Shown: in pieces, positions 52,140 through 60,296 of the stretch
How the letters are laid out: each line of letters opens with the position of its first letter
How positions within the stretch are numbered: the first letter of the stretch is position 1
Origin: Bog-473 sp963836605
Lineage (GTDB): Bacteria > Actinomycetota > Acidimicrobiia > Acidimicrobiales > RAAP-2
Length of the DNA stretch: 64,000 bases
Direction: 5' to 3'
Assembly (NCBI GenBank): GCA_963836605.1
Contig: CAWIKB010000011.1
Location: 372,001 to 436,000, forward strand
Made by a program: the position numbers and the translations under genes
Notes under the pieces: generated by a model
Told to the model about the DNA's origin: nothing
Database searches by the model: none
The model's input: only the letters and a program-made list of their open reading frames with translations

Positions 52140-53561
52140 TCAGGCGTCGGCCACCGCGGCAACGAGCTTGCTGAGAGTGTCCTTGGCGTCTCCGAAGAGG
52201 AGCGTCGTTTTGGGGTCGTAGAGCAACTCGTTGTCGATGCCGGCAAAGCCGGGCCGCATGGACCGCTTCAGGAAGATGATGTTCTCGGCCTCGTCGGCGT
52301 GCACGATGGGCATCCCGTAGATCGGGCTGCCCGGCGTCGACCGGGCGGCCGGGTTGACGGTGTCGTTGGCCCCGACCACCAGGGCCACGTCGGCGGTCGA
52401 CATCTCCGGGTTGGCCTCGTCCATCTCCTTGAGCTCCTCATAGGGCACATTGGCCTCGGCCAGCAGGACGTTCATGTGTCCCGGCATGCGCCCGGCCACC
52501 GGGTGGATGGCATAGAAGACCTCGACCCCACGGGCCGTGAGCGCGTCGGCCAGCTCCCGCGCCGTGTGCTGGGCCTGCGCCACGGCCAGGCCGTACCCCG
52601 GGATGATCACCACCTTGCGGGCGTAGGCCAGGAGGACGCCGATGTCCTCGGCCGTGCCCGAACGCACCGGGCGCGACGCGTCACCCTCCGCGCCGCCGGT
52701 GGCGGTGATCACCGACCCGAAGGCGCTGAAGAGGATGTTGGGCAGCGAGCGCCCCATGGCTGAGCTCATGAGGCGGGTGAGGATGATGCCCGAGGCGCCG
52801 ACGAGCGTGCCGGCCACGATGAGCAGGTCGTTGTCGAGCACGAAGCCCGACGCCGCCACCGCCAGGCCGGTGAACGAGTTGAGCAGCGAGATCAGCACCG
52901 GCACGTCGGCCCCACCGATGGGCAGCACGAAGATCACGCCGAGCACCAGGGCGAGCAGCAGCAGGATGTAGACGAAGGTGATGTTGCCGGTGACCAGCGA
53001 GATCACGATCAGCACCCCGATGGCCCCGGCCACCACCGCGTTGATGACCTGCTGGGCCGGGTAGGTGATGGGCCGGCCCGTCATCAGCTCCTGCAGCTTG
53101 GCGAAGGCGATGGCACTCCCCGAGAAGGAGACCGAGCCGATCAGGACGCCCAGGAGGACCTCGGCGGTGACGTAGACGGCCGGCTTGAGCCCGAGGTCGT
53201 GGAGATGCAGCAGCTCGATGATGGAGATGAGGGCGGCCGCGCCACCGCCTACCCCGTTGAAGATGGCCACCATCTGGGGCATCGCGGTCATCTTGACCAG
53301 GCGGGCCGCCGGCACGGCCACGGCGGCGCCCAGGACCATGGCGACGAGGGCGAGCACCAGGTTCTTGCCCGAGTGCCGGACCACCGGATTGGTGAAGGTC
53401 ACGGCGATCGCCGCCGCCGCCGCGACGGCGCCCAGTTGGTTGCCCCGGCGGGCGTACTTGGGTGAGCCCAACCCCTTGAGGGCCAGGATGAAGCCGATGA
53501 TGGCCAGGAGGTAGACGAAGTCCCGGACCGTGGAGAGCGGCAACGACACGGCGGGCGTCAC
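52140..53561 (-). CDS. pntB: NAD(P)+ transhydrogenase subunit beta
   Basis: The 473-residue membrane and NADP(H)-binding subunit of the proton-translocating transhydrogenase. It has nine-plus membrane helices (domain II) and the C-terminal domain III (PGYGLAVAQAQHTARELADALTARG and HPVAGRMPGHMNVLLAEA), where NADP(H) binds. It moves a hydride from NADH to NADP+ driven by the proton gradient. GTG 53561 overlaps the stop of pntAB (GTGA). Confidence 0.95.
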   Translation of the reverse strand: MTPAVSLPLSTVRDFVYLLAIIGFILALKGLGSPKYARRGNQLGAVAAAAAIAVTFTNPVVRHSGKNLVLALVAMVLGAAVAVPAARLVKMTAMPQMVAIFNGVGGGAAALISIIELLHLHDLGLKPAVYVTAEVLLGVLIGSVSFSGSAIAFAKLQELMTGRPITYPAQQVINAVVAGAIGVLIVISLVTGNITFVYILLLLALVLGVIFVLPIGGADVPVLISLLNSFTGLAVAASGFVLDNDLLIVAGTLVGASGIILTRLMSSAMGRSLPNILFSAFGSVITATGGAEGDASRPVRSGTAEDIGVLLAYARKVVIIPGYGLAVAQAQHTARELADALTARGVEVFYAIHPVAGRMPGHMNVLLAEANVPYEELKEMDEANPEMSTADVALVVGANDTVNPAARSTPGSPIYGMPIVHADEAENIIFLKRSMRPGFAGIDNELLYDPKTTLLFGDAKDTLSKLVAAVADA

Positions 53562-53917
53562 GCCGGGGTACCCGACCCCTTGTCGTCCCCGGTGCCCTTG
53601 GCCCCGGCCGCCCGATCCCCGGGCTTGGCCTTGAACATCTCGAGCATGCGGTCGGTCACCACGAAGCCCCCGACGACGTTGAGGGTGGCCAGGAACACGG
53701 CCAGGAAGCCGAGCACCAGCTGGGCCGTGCCCTGGGCCTCGCCCATGACCAGCAACGCCCCCACCAGCACAATCCCGTGGATGGCATTGGACCCCGACAT
53801 CAGCGGGGTGTGCAGGATGCTGGGGACCTTCGAGACCACTTCGATGCCGACGAAGGCGGCCAGTACGAAAATGGCCAGGTACCCGACGATGCCGGTTCCG
53901 CTCACCTGGGCGATCAT
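53558..53917 (-). CDS. pntAB: NAD(P) transhydrogenase subunit alpha part 2 (membrane part)
   Basis: A 119-residue polypeptide with about three membrane helices (GIVGYLAIFVLAAFVGIEVV, IHGIVLVGALLVMGEAQG, LVLGFLAVFLATLNVVGGFVV). Two-part alpha subunits of the Rhodospirillum type have exactly this small membrane piece. It ends in a charged tail (KAKPGDRAAGAKGTGDDKG). Overlaps pntAA and pntB by four bases each. Confidence 0.93.
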   Translation of the reverse strand: MIAQVSGTGIVGYLAIFVLAAFVGIEVVSKVPSILHTPLMSGSNAIHGIVLVGALLVMGEAQGTAQLVLGFLAVFLATLNVVGGFVVTDRMLEMFKAKPGDRAAGAKGTGDDKGSGTPA

Positions 53918-55059
53918 GCGTCGCTCCCTTCGTCCGGGGCGCCCAGGACCTCCGCTGCGCCGGTGGACACGGGCTTGCCCTGGCGCAGGACTCCCATGCC
54001 GGCGACGATCTCGTCGTCCCAGTCCGGGGTCAGCGTGCCCTCGGGCGCCATCAGCGCCAGCACGTTCACCACGTTGCGCGAATAGAGGAAGCTGGCGTGG
54101 GTCGGCATGCCCGAAGGCGGATTGGCCATTCCCACGATGTGCACGCCGTTGTGCTCGACCACCTCGCCCGGTCTGGTCAGTTCGCAGTTGCCGCCCGAGT
54201 CCGCCGCCATGTCCACCACCACGGCTCCGTTGCCCATCCCTTCGACCATGGACGCGGTCACCAGCACGGGAGCGGCCCGTCCCGGTACGGCGGCGGTGGT
54301 GATCACCACGTCGGAGGCGGCCACCTCGGCCGCCAGCGCCTCGCGCTGGCGGTCCAGCTCCTCGGGCGTCAACTCGCGGGCGTACCCTCCGGTGCCCTCG
54401 GCCGAGACGCCCAGGTCCACGAAGGTGGCACCGAGGCTCTCCGCCTCTTCCTTGGCGGCGGCCCGCACGTCGTAGGCCTTGACCACCGCGCCGAGACGCC
54501 GCGCCGTGGCGATCGACTGCAGCCCGGCCACACCGACCCCCATGACGAGGACCTTGGCCGGCGGGACGGTGCCCGCCGCCGTCATGAACATGGGGAAGAA
54601 CTTGGTCAGGTGCTCGGCCGCGGTCAGCCCGGCTCGATACCCCGAGACGGTGGCCTGTGAGCTCAGGGCATCCATGCCCTGGGCCCGGCTGATGCGGGGC
54701 AGCAGGTCGAAGCTGAAGACGGTGACCCCCCGGCCGGCCAGGGTCTCGAGGGCATCGCGCGACTGCGCCGCCTGGAAGAAGCTCAGCACCGCCGCCCCGT
54801 TGGGCACCAGCGCGGCGTCCTCGGCACTGGGGGCGTTGATCCGCACGACCAGGTCGGCCCCCTCGTGGGTGGCCGCGGGGTCCGCGGCCACCGTGGCCCC
54901 GGCCTCCTGGAAGGCGGCGTCGGAATAGGCCGCCTGCGCCCCGGCGCCTTGCTGCACGACGACCTCCCAGCCCTTCGCCACCAGCTTCTTGGTCGCGTCG
55001 GGTGACAGGGCGACGCGCCGCTCTCCGGCGCGGGTCTCGGTGGGAACCGCCAATTTCAC
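53914..55059 (-). CDS. pntAA: NAD(P) transhydrogenase subunit alpha part 1 (NAD-binding)
   Basis: A 381-residue soluble subunit binding NAD(H): MKLAVPTETRAGERRVALSPDATKKL is the alanine-dehydrogenase/PntA start, VLVMGVGVAGLQSIATARRLGAVVKAYDVR the Rossmann motif, and VVITTAAVPGRAAPVLVTASMVEGM the closing section. Together with pntAB and pntB it forms the three-gene transhydrogenase operon. It could supply NADPH for reductive steps of the neighbouring steroid pathway (inference). Confidence 0.95.
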   Translation of the reverse strand: MKLAVPTETRAGERRVALSPDATKKLVAKGWEVVVQQGAGAQAAYSDAAFQEAGATVAADPAATHEGADLVVRINAPSAEDAALVPNGAAVLSFFQAAQSRDALETLAGRGVTVFSFDLLPRISRAQGMDALSSQATVSGYRAGLTAAEHLTKFFPMFMTAAGTVPPAKVLVMGVGVAGLQSIATARRLGAVVKAYDVRAAAKEEAESLGATFVDLGVSAEGTGGYARELTPEELDRQREALAAEVAASDVVITTAAVPGRAAPVLVTASMVEGMGNGAVVVDMAADSGGNCELTRPGEVVEHNGVHIVGMANPPSGMPTHASFLYSRNVVNVLALMAPEGTLTPDWDDEIVAGMGVLRQGKPVSTGAAEVLGAPDEGSDA

Positions 55060-55128
55060 GGAGCTTGTGTCTAGCAGCTGAGAGGCGGGGGACCCATTTG
55101 GGCAGCTCGGGGGCTGCTCAAGGGCTGC

Positions 55129-55896
55129 TCAAGTGGCCGGCGGCTCCCCCATCGCGCTCTGGTACGCGGGCCACTCGCCGCCGCCGTGCACCACCAGATT
55201 GGCCCCCGAGATGTAGGCCGACGCCGGGCTGGCCAGGAAGAGGCAGGCCTGGGCCACGTCGTCGGGGCCACCCATGCGACCCAGCGGGACCGTGGCCGCC
55301 ACACGGGCCAGGCCCTCGGGCCCTCCGTAGTGCTCGTCGCCGGCGTCCGTCTCGAGCAGGCCCGCACTCACGCAGTTGACCCGCACCGCGGGGGCCCACT
55401 CCACGGCCAGGGTGGCGGTCAGGTTGATCAGCCCGGCCTTGGCCGCGCCGTAGGCCGAGGCCCCGGGCGAGGGGCGCAACCCCGACACGCTGCTCACGTT
55501 GACGATGGCTCCCCCGGACTCCTGGCCCGCCATGACCTTCTGCGCCGACTGCGCGCAGGTGAGGGGCGCCAGGAGGTTCAGCGCCACCACCGAGGCGGCG
55601 AAATTGGGCGACGCGTCGGCGGCCATGACGAAGGGCGCACCGCCCGCGTTGTTGACCAGCACATCGAGGCGGCCGAACCGTTGGGCCGCCGTGTCGATGA
55701 CGCGCTGGGCGTCGGCGGGCTGGCGCACGTCGGCCACCACGAACTCGGCTCCGGGCACCTCGGCCTGGTGCCGGCCGCAGGTGACCACTCTGGCGCCGGC
55801 TCCGACGAAGGCGGCCACGATGCCGGCTCCCACGCCGCGCGAGCCTCCGGTCACCACCACCACCTGACCGCCGAAGTCGAACTGCACCTGGGACAC
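55129..55896 (-). CDS. Short-chain dehydrogenase/reductase (SDR)
   Basis: A 255-residue SDR with VVVTGGSRGVGAGIVAAF (TGxxxGxG), LVNNAGG, the catalytic VSSVSG...SAYGAAKAGL (Ser, YxxxK) and SGANLVVHGG near the C-terminus. It lies upstream of, and divergent from, echA20, like the SDR genes beside echA20 in mycobacteria; it may oxidise a hydroxy-CoA or a ring hydroxyl. The start is GTG 55896 with GGGTGG upstream; ATG 55947 is the alternative. Confidence 0.9.
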   Translation of the reverse strand: MSQVQFDFGGQVVVVTGGSRGVGAGIVAAFVGAGARVVTCGRHQAEVPGAEFVVADVRQPADAQRVIDTAAQRFGRLDVLVNNAGGAPFVMAADASPNFAASVVALNLLAPLTCAQSAQKVMAGQESGGAIVNVSSVSGLRPSPGASAYGAAKAGLINLTATLAVEWAPAVRVNCVSAGLLETDAGDEHYGGPEGLARVAATVPLGRMGGPDDVAQACLFLASPASAYISGANLVVHGGGEWPAYQSAMGEPPAT

Positions 55897-56009
55897 GGGC
55901 GACCACCCTATGGCACCGGACTTTCGCACGGACGCGGCCAATGCCATTAGGTTTCCAGGGGTTTCGTGACCCCACGTCAGAACCACGGCAGCGAGGAGAA
56001 GGCGGCGTA

Positions 56010-56768
56010 ATGCCCGTACATGTCGTCCAGGAGCACCGCGGGATCGGCGAGGTGGTGATCGACCATCCGCCGGTGAACGCGCTCGACGTGGCGGGCTGGT
56101 TCGCGCTGGCCGACGCACTGGTGGCCGCCGGCCGTGTCCCCGAGAACCGGGTGGTGGTCCTGCGCGCCGTCGGTCGCGGCTTCTGTGCCGGGGTGGACAT
56201 CAAGGAGATCAACGCCAAGGGCGACGAGGCCCTGGTGGGGGTCAACCGTGGCTGCGCCGCCGCCTTTGCGGCCGTCTACGACTGCGAGGTGCCGGTCATC
56301 GCCGCCGTGCACGGCTTCTGCCTGGGCGGTGGCATCGGCCTGGCCGGCAACGCCGACATGGTGGTGGCCTCCGAGGACGCCACGTTCGGGTTGCCCGAGG
56401 TCGATCGGGGCGCGCTGGGGGCAGCCACGCATCTGGCCCGCCTCGTCCCCCAGCACGCCATGCGCAAGATGGTCTACACGGCCAAGCCGGTCACGGCCGC
56501 CGAACTGGCTGCCTACGGATCGGTGGCGGCGGTCGTCCCCCCGGCGGCGCTCCACTCCGCCGCGCTGAGCCTGGCCGCCGAGATCGCCACGAAGAGCCCC
56601 TCCATCATCCGGCGGGCCAAGGAGTCGCTCAACGGCATCGATCCCGTCGACGTCAAGCGAAGCTACCGGTTCGAGCAGGGCTTCACCTACGAGTTGCACG
56701 TGCGCGGGGTGGCCGACGAGCAGCGCGCCGCCTTCGTCGAGAAGCGCGACGCCGATACCTCGACATGA
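56010..56768 (+). CDS. echA20: Enoyl-CoA hydratase family EchA20-like, steroid ring D opening
   Basis: A 252-residue crotonase-fold protein. It closely resembles mycobacterial EchA20: PPVNALDVAGWFALADAL, GRGFCAGVDIKEIN (oxyanion hole), HGFCLGGGIGLAGNADMVVASEDATFGLPEVDRGALGAATHL and FEQGFTYELHVRGVADEQR. EchA20 hydrolytically opens ring D of the HIC-CoA intermediate of steroid degradation. ATG 56010 is used. It is the first gene of the echA20-ipdA-ipdB-ipdC operon; the gap to ipdA is about 90 bases. Confidence 0.92.
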   Translation: MPVHVVQEHRGIGEVVIDHPPVNALDVAGWFALADALVAAGRVPENRVVVLRAVGRGFCAGVDIKEINAKGDEALVGVNRGCAAAFAAVYDCEVPVIAAVHGFCLGGGIGLAGNADMVVASEDATFGLPEVDRGALGAATHLARLVPQHAMRKMVYTAKPVTAAELAAYGSVAAVVPPAALHSAALSLAAEIATKSPSIIRRAKESLNGIDPVDVKRSYRFEQGFTYELHVRGVADEQRAAFVEKRDADTST

Positions 56769-56788
56769 CCGGCACCTGGACCTGCCCC

Positions 56789-56819
56789 GGCACCGGCACC
56801 GGCACCGGCACCGGCACCT
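56789..56819. repeat. Hexanucleotide (GGCACC) tandem repeat between echA20 and ipdA
   Basis: About five GGCACC units in a row lie in the short space between the two genes. There is no protein-coding need for it. It is a simple repeat likely to vary in copy number, and could alter the spacing of downstream translation. Confidence 0.8.
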
Positions 56820-56859
56820 TCGCCGGTAACGCTCAGCAGCACCCGAGGGGCGGCTCGAG

Positions 56860-57759
56860 GTGAGCGACAAGCGCACGACGGTGGACGACATCGTCGGCGA
56901 GCTCCGCTCGGGCATGACGCTGGGCATCGGCGGGTGGGGCTCGCGCCGCAAGCCGATGGCCGCCGTCCGCGCCCTGTGCCGCTCGGACCTCTCCGACCTG
57001 ACCATCGTGGCCTACGGCGGCCCCGACGTCGGGCTCCTCTGTGCCACCGGCAAGGTGTCCAAGGTGGTCTGCGGCTTCGTCACCTTGGACTCCATTGCGC
57101 TGGATCCGCACTGGCGGGCCGCCCGCCAACAGGGCCAGGTCGAGGTGATGGAGGTCGACGAGGGCATGTTCTTCCAGGGGCTGCAGGCCGCGGCCTGGCG
57201 GGTGCCCTTCCTCCCGACCCGGGCCGGGCTGGGGTCCGACGTCCTCACCATCAATCCCGACCTGCGCCTGGTCCGTTCGCCCTACGGGAGCGACAGCCCC
57301 TTCGTCCGCGACCCGGCCGACGCCGGGGTCGAGCTGGTGGCCATGCCCGCCCTCCATCTCGATGCCGCCATCGTGCACACCAACCGGGCCGACGTGGCCG
57401 GCAACGGGCAGATCCTCGGCCCCGACGCCTTCTTCGACCCCCTGTTCCTCGGGGCAGCCGAACGCCGCTTCGTGACGACCGAGCGGGTGGTGGACAACGG
57501 CGCGCTGACCGAGGAGGGCCCGATCGGCTCCGTGGTCATCCACCGCATGATGACCGACGGGGTGGCCGAGACACCGGGGGGCGCCCACTTCACCGCCAAC
57601 CCGCCGGACTACGGCCGCGACGAGGCCTTCCAGAAGGAGTACGCCGCCTCGGCCGGTGACCCGGCCGCGTGGGGGGCCTTCGCGGCGCGCTATCTGCACG
57701 TGAGCGAGGCCGAGTACCAGGCCCACGTCAAGGAACGCAAGGAACGCAGCGCCTCATGA
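56860..57759 (+). CDS. ipdA: IpdA-like CoA transferase-fold subunit, steroid ring C opening
   Basis: A 299-residue alpha-type subunit of the class I CoA-transferase fold. It closely resembles mycobacterial IpdA: SDKRTTVDDIVGELRSGMTLGIGGWGSRRKPMA, YGGPDVGLLCATGKV, AAAWRVPFLPTRAGLGSDV and VVDNGALTEEGPIGSVVIHRMM. With IpdB it forms the heteromeric hydrolase that opens ring C of the cholesterol-derived COCHEA-CoA. Start is GTG 56860; its end overlaps the ipdB ATG by four bases. Confidence 0.92.
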   Translation: MSDKRTTVDDIVGELRSGMTLGIGGWGSRRKPMAAVRALCRSDLSDLTIVAYGGPDVGLLCATGKVSKVVCGFVTLDSIALDPHWRAARQQGQVEVMEVDEGMFFQGLQAAAWRVPFLPTRAGLGSDVLTINPDLRLVRSPYGSDSPFVRDPADAGVELVAMPALHLDAAIVHTNRADVAGNGQILGPDAFFDPLFLGAAERRFVTTERVVDNGALTEEGPIGSVVIHRMMTDGVAETPGGAHFTANPPDYGRDEAFQKEYAASAGDPAAWGAFAARYLHVSEAEYQAHVKERKERSAS

Positions 57760-58544
57760 CCGACGTCGCCGGCCTGAACGACGACGTGGGCGTGTCCCGG
57801 GCCGAGTCGTGCGTCATCGCCTGTGCCGACGCCTGGCGCGGCGCCGGTGAGGTCATGGCCAGCCCCTTCGGCAACATCCCCGCCCTGGGGGCCCGGCTGG
57901 CCAAGGCCACCTTCGCCCCCGACCTGGTCCTGACCGACGGCGAAGCCGCCCTGATGGTCGGGGCCCCACCGCTCACCGCCCGCCCCGACGAGCTCGTCCG
58001 CGAAGCGGCCATGCCCTATCGCAGCGTGTTCGATGTGGTCTGGTCGGGTCGGCGGCACATCATGATGATGGCCAGCCAGATCGACCGTGACGGCAACCAG
58101 AACATCTCGGCCATCGGGCACCACCGGCATCCCAAGGTGCAGCTGGTCGGCGTGCGGGGAGCACCGGGGAATTCGGTCAACCACCCGACCAGCTACTGGG
58201 TGCCCGACCACAACCGTCGCAGTTTCGTCGAGCAGGTGGACGTGGTCAGCGGCGTCGGCTTCGCCCGGGCGGCGGCGGCGGGAGCCGGGGCAACCCGCTT
58301 TCACGACATCCGCCGCGTGGTCTCCAATCTGGGGGTGTTCGACTTCGAGACACCTGGGCGCACCATGCGGCTGGCGTCCTTCCACCCCGGCGTCCGCGTC
58401 GAGGACATCGTCGACGCCACCGCCTTCGCCCTCACCATTCCCGACGACGTGGCCGAGACCCGCTCCCCCACCGCGCCCGAGCTCGACCTCCTGCGTTCCG
58501 TGCTCGATCCGAAGTCCCTGCGGGACCGGGACGTGAAACGCTGA
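57756..58544 (+). CDS. ipdB: IpdB-like CoA transferase-fold subunit
   Basis: A 262-residue beta-type subunit. It has AESCVIACADAWRGAGEVMASPFGNIPALGARLAKATF, DLVLTDGEAALMVG and HRHPKVQLVGVRGAPGNSVNHPTSYWVPDHNRRSFVEQVDVVSG, as in mycobacterial IpdB. Partner of IpdA in ring C cleavage. ATG 57756 overlaps the ipdA stop; ipdC begins six bases after its own stop. Confidence 0.92.
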   Translation: MTDVAGLNDDVGVSRAESCVIACADAWRGAGEVMASPFGNIPALGARLAKATFAPDLVLTDGEAALMVGAPPLTARPDELVREAAMPYRSVFDVVWSGRRHIMMMASQIDRDGNQNISAIGHHRHPKVQLVGVRGAPGNSVNHPTSYWVPDHNRRSFVEQVDVVSGVGFARAAAAGAGATRFHDIRRVVSNLGVFDFETPGRTMRLASFHPGVRVEDIVDATAFALTIPDDVAETRSPTAPELDLLRSVLDPKSLRDRDVKR

Positions 58545-58549
58545 CGCCG

Positions 58550-59620
58550 GTGCACCCGGCCCTGCACACTGAACTCTGCACCCGGGTAGGGGTGCGCTAC
58601 CCCATCGTGCAGACGGGCATGGGCTGGGTGGCCGGGCCGCGGCTGGTGGCGGCCACGGCCAACGCCGGGGGCCTGGGGATCCTGGCCTCGGCCACCATGA
58701 ACCTGGCCGAGCTCTCCACCGCCATCGGTGAGGTGCGGGCCCGGACCACGGCTCCCTTCGGAGTCAACCTGCGCACCGACGTGGCCGACGTGGCCGATCG
58801 CATCGACCTGATGATCGAGACCGGCGCCCGCGTGGCCAGCTTCGCCCAGGCGCCCAATCCGGCCCTGGTGGCGCGCTGCAAGGAAGCGGGCCTGTTCGTG
58901 ATGCCCACCGTGGGGGCGCGCCGCCACGCCGAAAAGGTGGCCGACTGGGGCGTCGATGCCGTCATCGCCCAGGGCGGCGAGGGCGGTGGGCACACGGGCG
59001 CGGTCCCCACCTCGCTCCTGCTGCCCCAGGTGGTGGACGCCGTGGGCGACCGCGTGCTGGTCATCGGCGCCGGGGGCTTCCACAGCGGCCGGGGCCTGGT
59101 GGCCGCGCTGGCCTACGGTGCCTCGGGTATCGCCATGGGAACGCGGTTCCTGCTCTCGGCCGAGAGCCGGGTCCCCGATGCCATCAAAGCCCAGTACGTG
59201 AGCACGCCGGTCACCGGCACCGTCGTCACCACCAAGGTGGACGGTGCCCCCCAGCGGGTCGTGCGCACCGAGCTGGTGGAGCGCCTCGAAGCCCAGAGCT
59301 GGCTACGCGCCCTGCCGCGGGCGCTGCGCAGCGCCCAACGCTTTCGTCGGGAGACCGGCACCTCGCTCCCGGCGTTGCTGCGGGAGGGTCGGGCCATGAA
59401 GGAAGGCAACGAACTCACCTGGCCCCAGGTGGTCATGGCCGCCAACGCACCCGTCATGACCAAGGCGGCCCTGGTCGACGGGCGGACCGACGTCGGGGTC
59501 CTCCCCACCGGCCAGGTGGTCGGGGTGATCGAGGCCCTGCCGACGGTGGCCGACATCGTGGACGCGGTCATGGCCGAGGCCGACCAGGTCCTGGCGCGTT
59601 GGGCCCCGCCGACCTCCTAG
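58550..59620 (+). CDS. ipdC: IpdC-like NAD(P)H-dependent flavin oxidoreductase (2-nitropropane dioxygenase family)
   Basis: A 356-residue TIM-barrel FMN protein: VRYPIVQTGMGWVAGPRLVAATANAGGLGILASATM, then AVIAQGGEGGGHTGAVPTSLLLPQVVDAV and IGAGGFHSGRGLVAALAYGASGIAMGTRFLLS, the flavin/phosphate-binding loops of the nitronate monooxygenase family. Mycobacterial IpdC, of the same fold and length, acts on the steroid C/D-ring CoA intermediates before or between the ring openings. Starts at GTG 58550. Operonic with ipdAB. Confidence 0.9.
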   Translation: MHPALHTELCTRVGVRYPIVQTGMGWVAGPRLVAATANAGGLGILASATMNLAELSTAIGEVRARTTAPFGVNLRTDVADVADRIDLMIETGARVASFAQAPNPALVARCKEAGLFVMPTVGARRHAEKVADWGVDAVIAQGGEGGGHTGAVPTSLLLPQVVDAVGDRVLVIGAGGFHSGRGLVAALAYGASGIAMGTRFLLSAESRVPDAIKAQYVSTPVTGTVVTTKVDGAPQRVVRTELVERLEAQSWLRALPRALRSAQRFRRETGTSLPALLREGRAMKEGNELTWPQVVMAANAPVMTKAALVDGRTDVGVLPTGQVVGVIEALPTVADIVDAVMAEADQVLARWAPPTS

Positions 59621-59659
59621 GAGTGCCGACCCTCCCGGAGGTGGGGGGCTCGGGGTTAC

Positions 59660-60079
59660 CTATGCGGCGGCGCTGGCCTGGGCCACGCGGCGCAGCAGGT
59701 TGGACACCCGCTGATGGGTCACGCCGAAGAGGCTGGCGATGCTCGGGATGCTCTGCCCTTCGGCCCGCAAGGCCACCACCAGTGACCGGCGCAGGAACCC
59801 GCTGGCCTCGGACTGGCGGCGGAGCACGGTGCTGACGAGCTGCACCGTGCCCGGGGTGTCCTCCTCGGAGAGGATGGTGCGCCATTCCTTGCCGTTCTCC
59901 CTGGCCAGGCGCACCGCAGCAATGCGCTGCAGCAGCATCTGCTCGCTCTTCGCGTTCTCCCGGAGGGCGACTTCCAACTCGTTCAGCGCGGTGAGCACCT
60001 CGTCGGTCGACGCTTCGCCCTTTATCTCGCTGAGGTCAGTTTCGGGTCGATGGGACCTCTCCACATCGGTTGCCAGCAT
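59660..60079 (-). CDS. Small helix-turn-helix protein, candidate regulator
   Basis: A 139-residue protein: N-terminal acidic/helical part, then STVLRRQSEASGFLRRSLVVALRAEGQSIPSIASLFGVTHQRVSNLLRRV, a sigma-region-4-like helix-turn-helix. No sensor domain is seen. GAGGAG 7 bases before ATG 60079 supports the start. It is convergent with ipdC; an imperfect GC-rich inverted repeat at about 59623-59650 may be a bidirectional terminator. It sits between the ipd operon and the thiolase operon, so it may regulate them, but only position suggests that. Confidence 0.6.
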   Translation of the reverse strand: MLATDVERSHRPETDLSEIKGEASTDEVLTALNELEVALRENAKSEQMLLQRIAAVRLARENGKEWRTILSEEDTPGTVQLVSTVLRRQSEASGFLRRSLVVALRAEGQSIPSIASLFGVTHQRVSNLLRRVAQASAAA

Positions 60080-60296
60080 TCCTAACTCCTCTCGCCAAAG
60101 TCCGTGCATCCCAATCCGATGCGGCCGGTCGGCCCACCGTCACGGTACCTCGCACGAGCGCCGGTGATCCGGTCGGCCCAAGGGAAGGGCCCGCACGACA
60201 TGCCGTAGTCGAGGCCTTACCCCGAAACCCGAGTTCTTAACCCAAAAAACTGGAAAACTTTCTCAGGCCCGACTCAGCGAGTGACTCAGGCACGAC

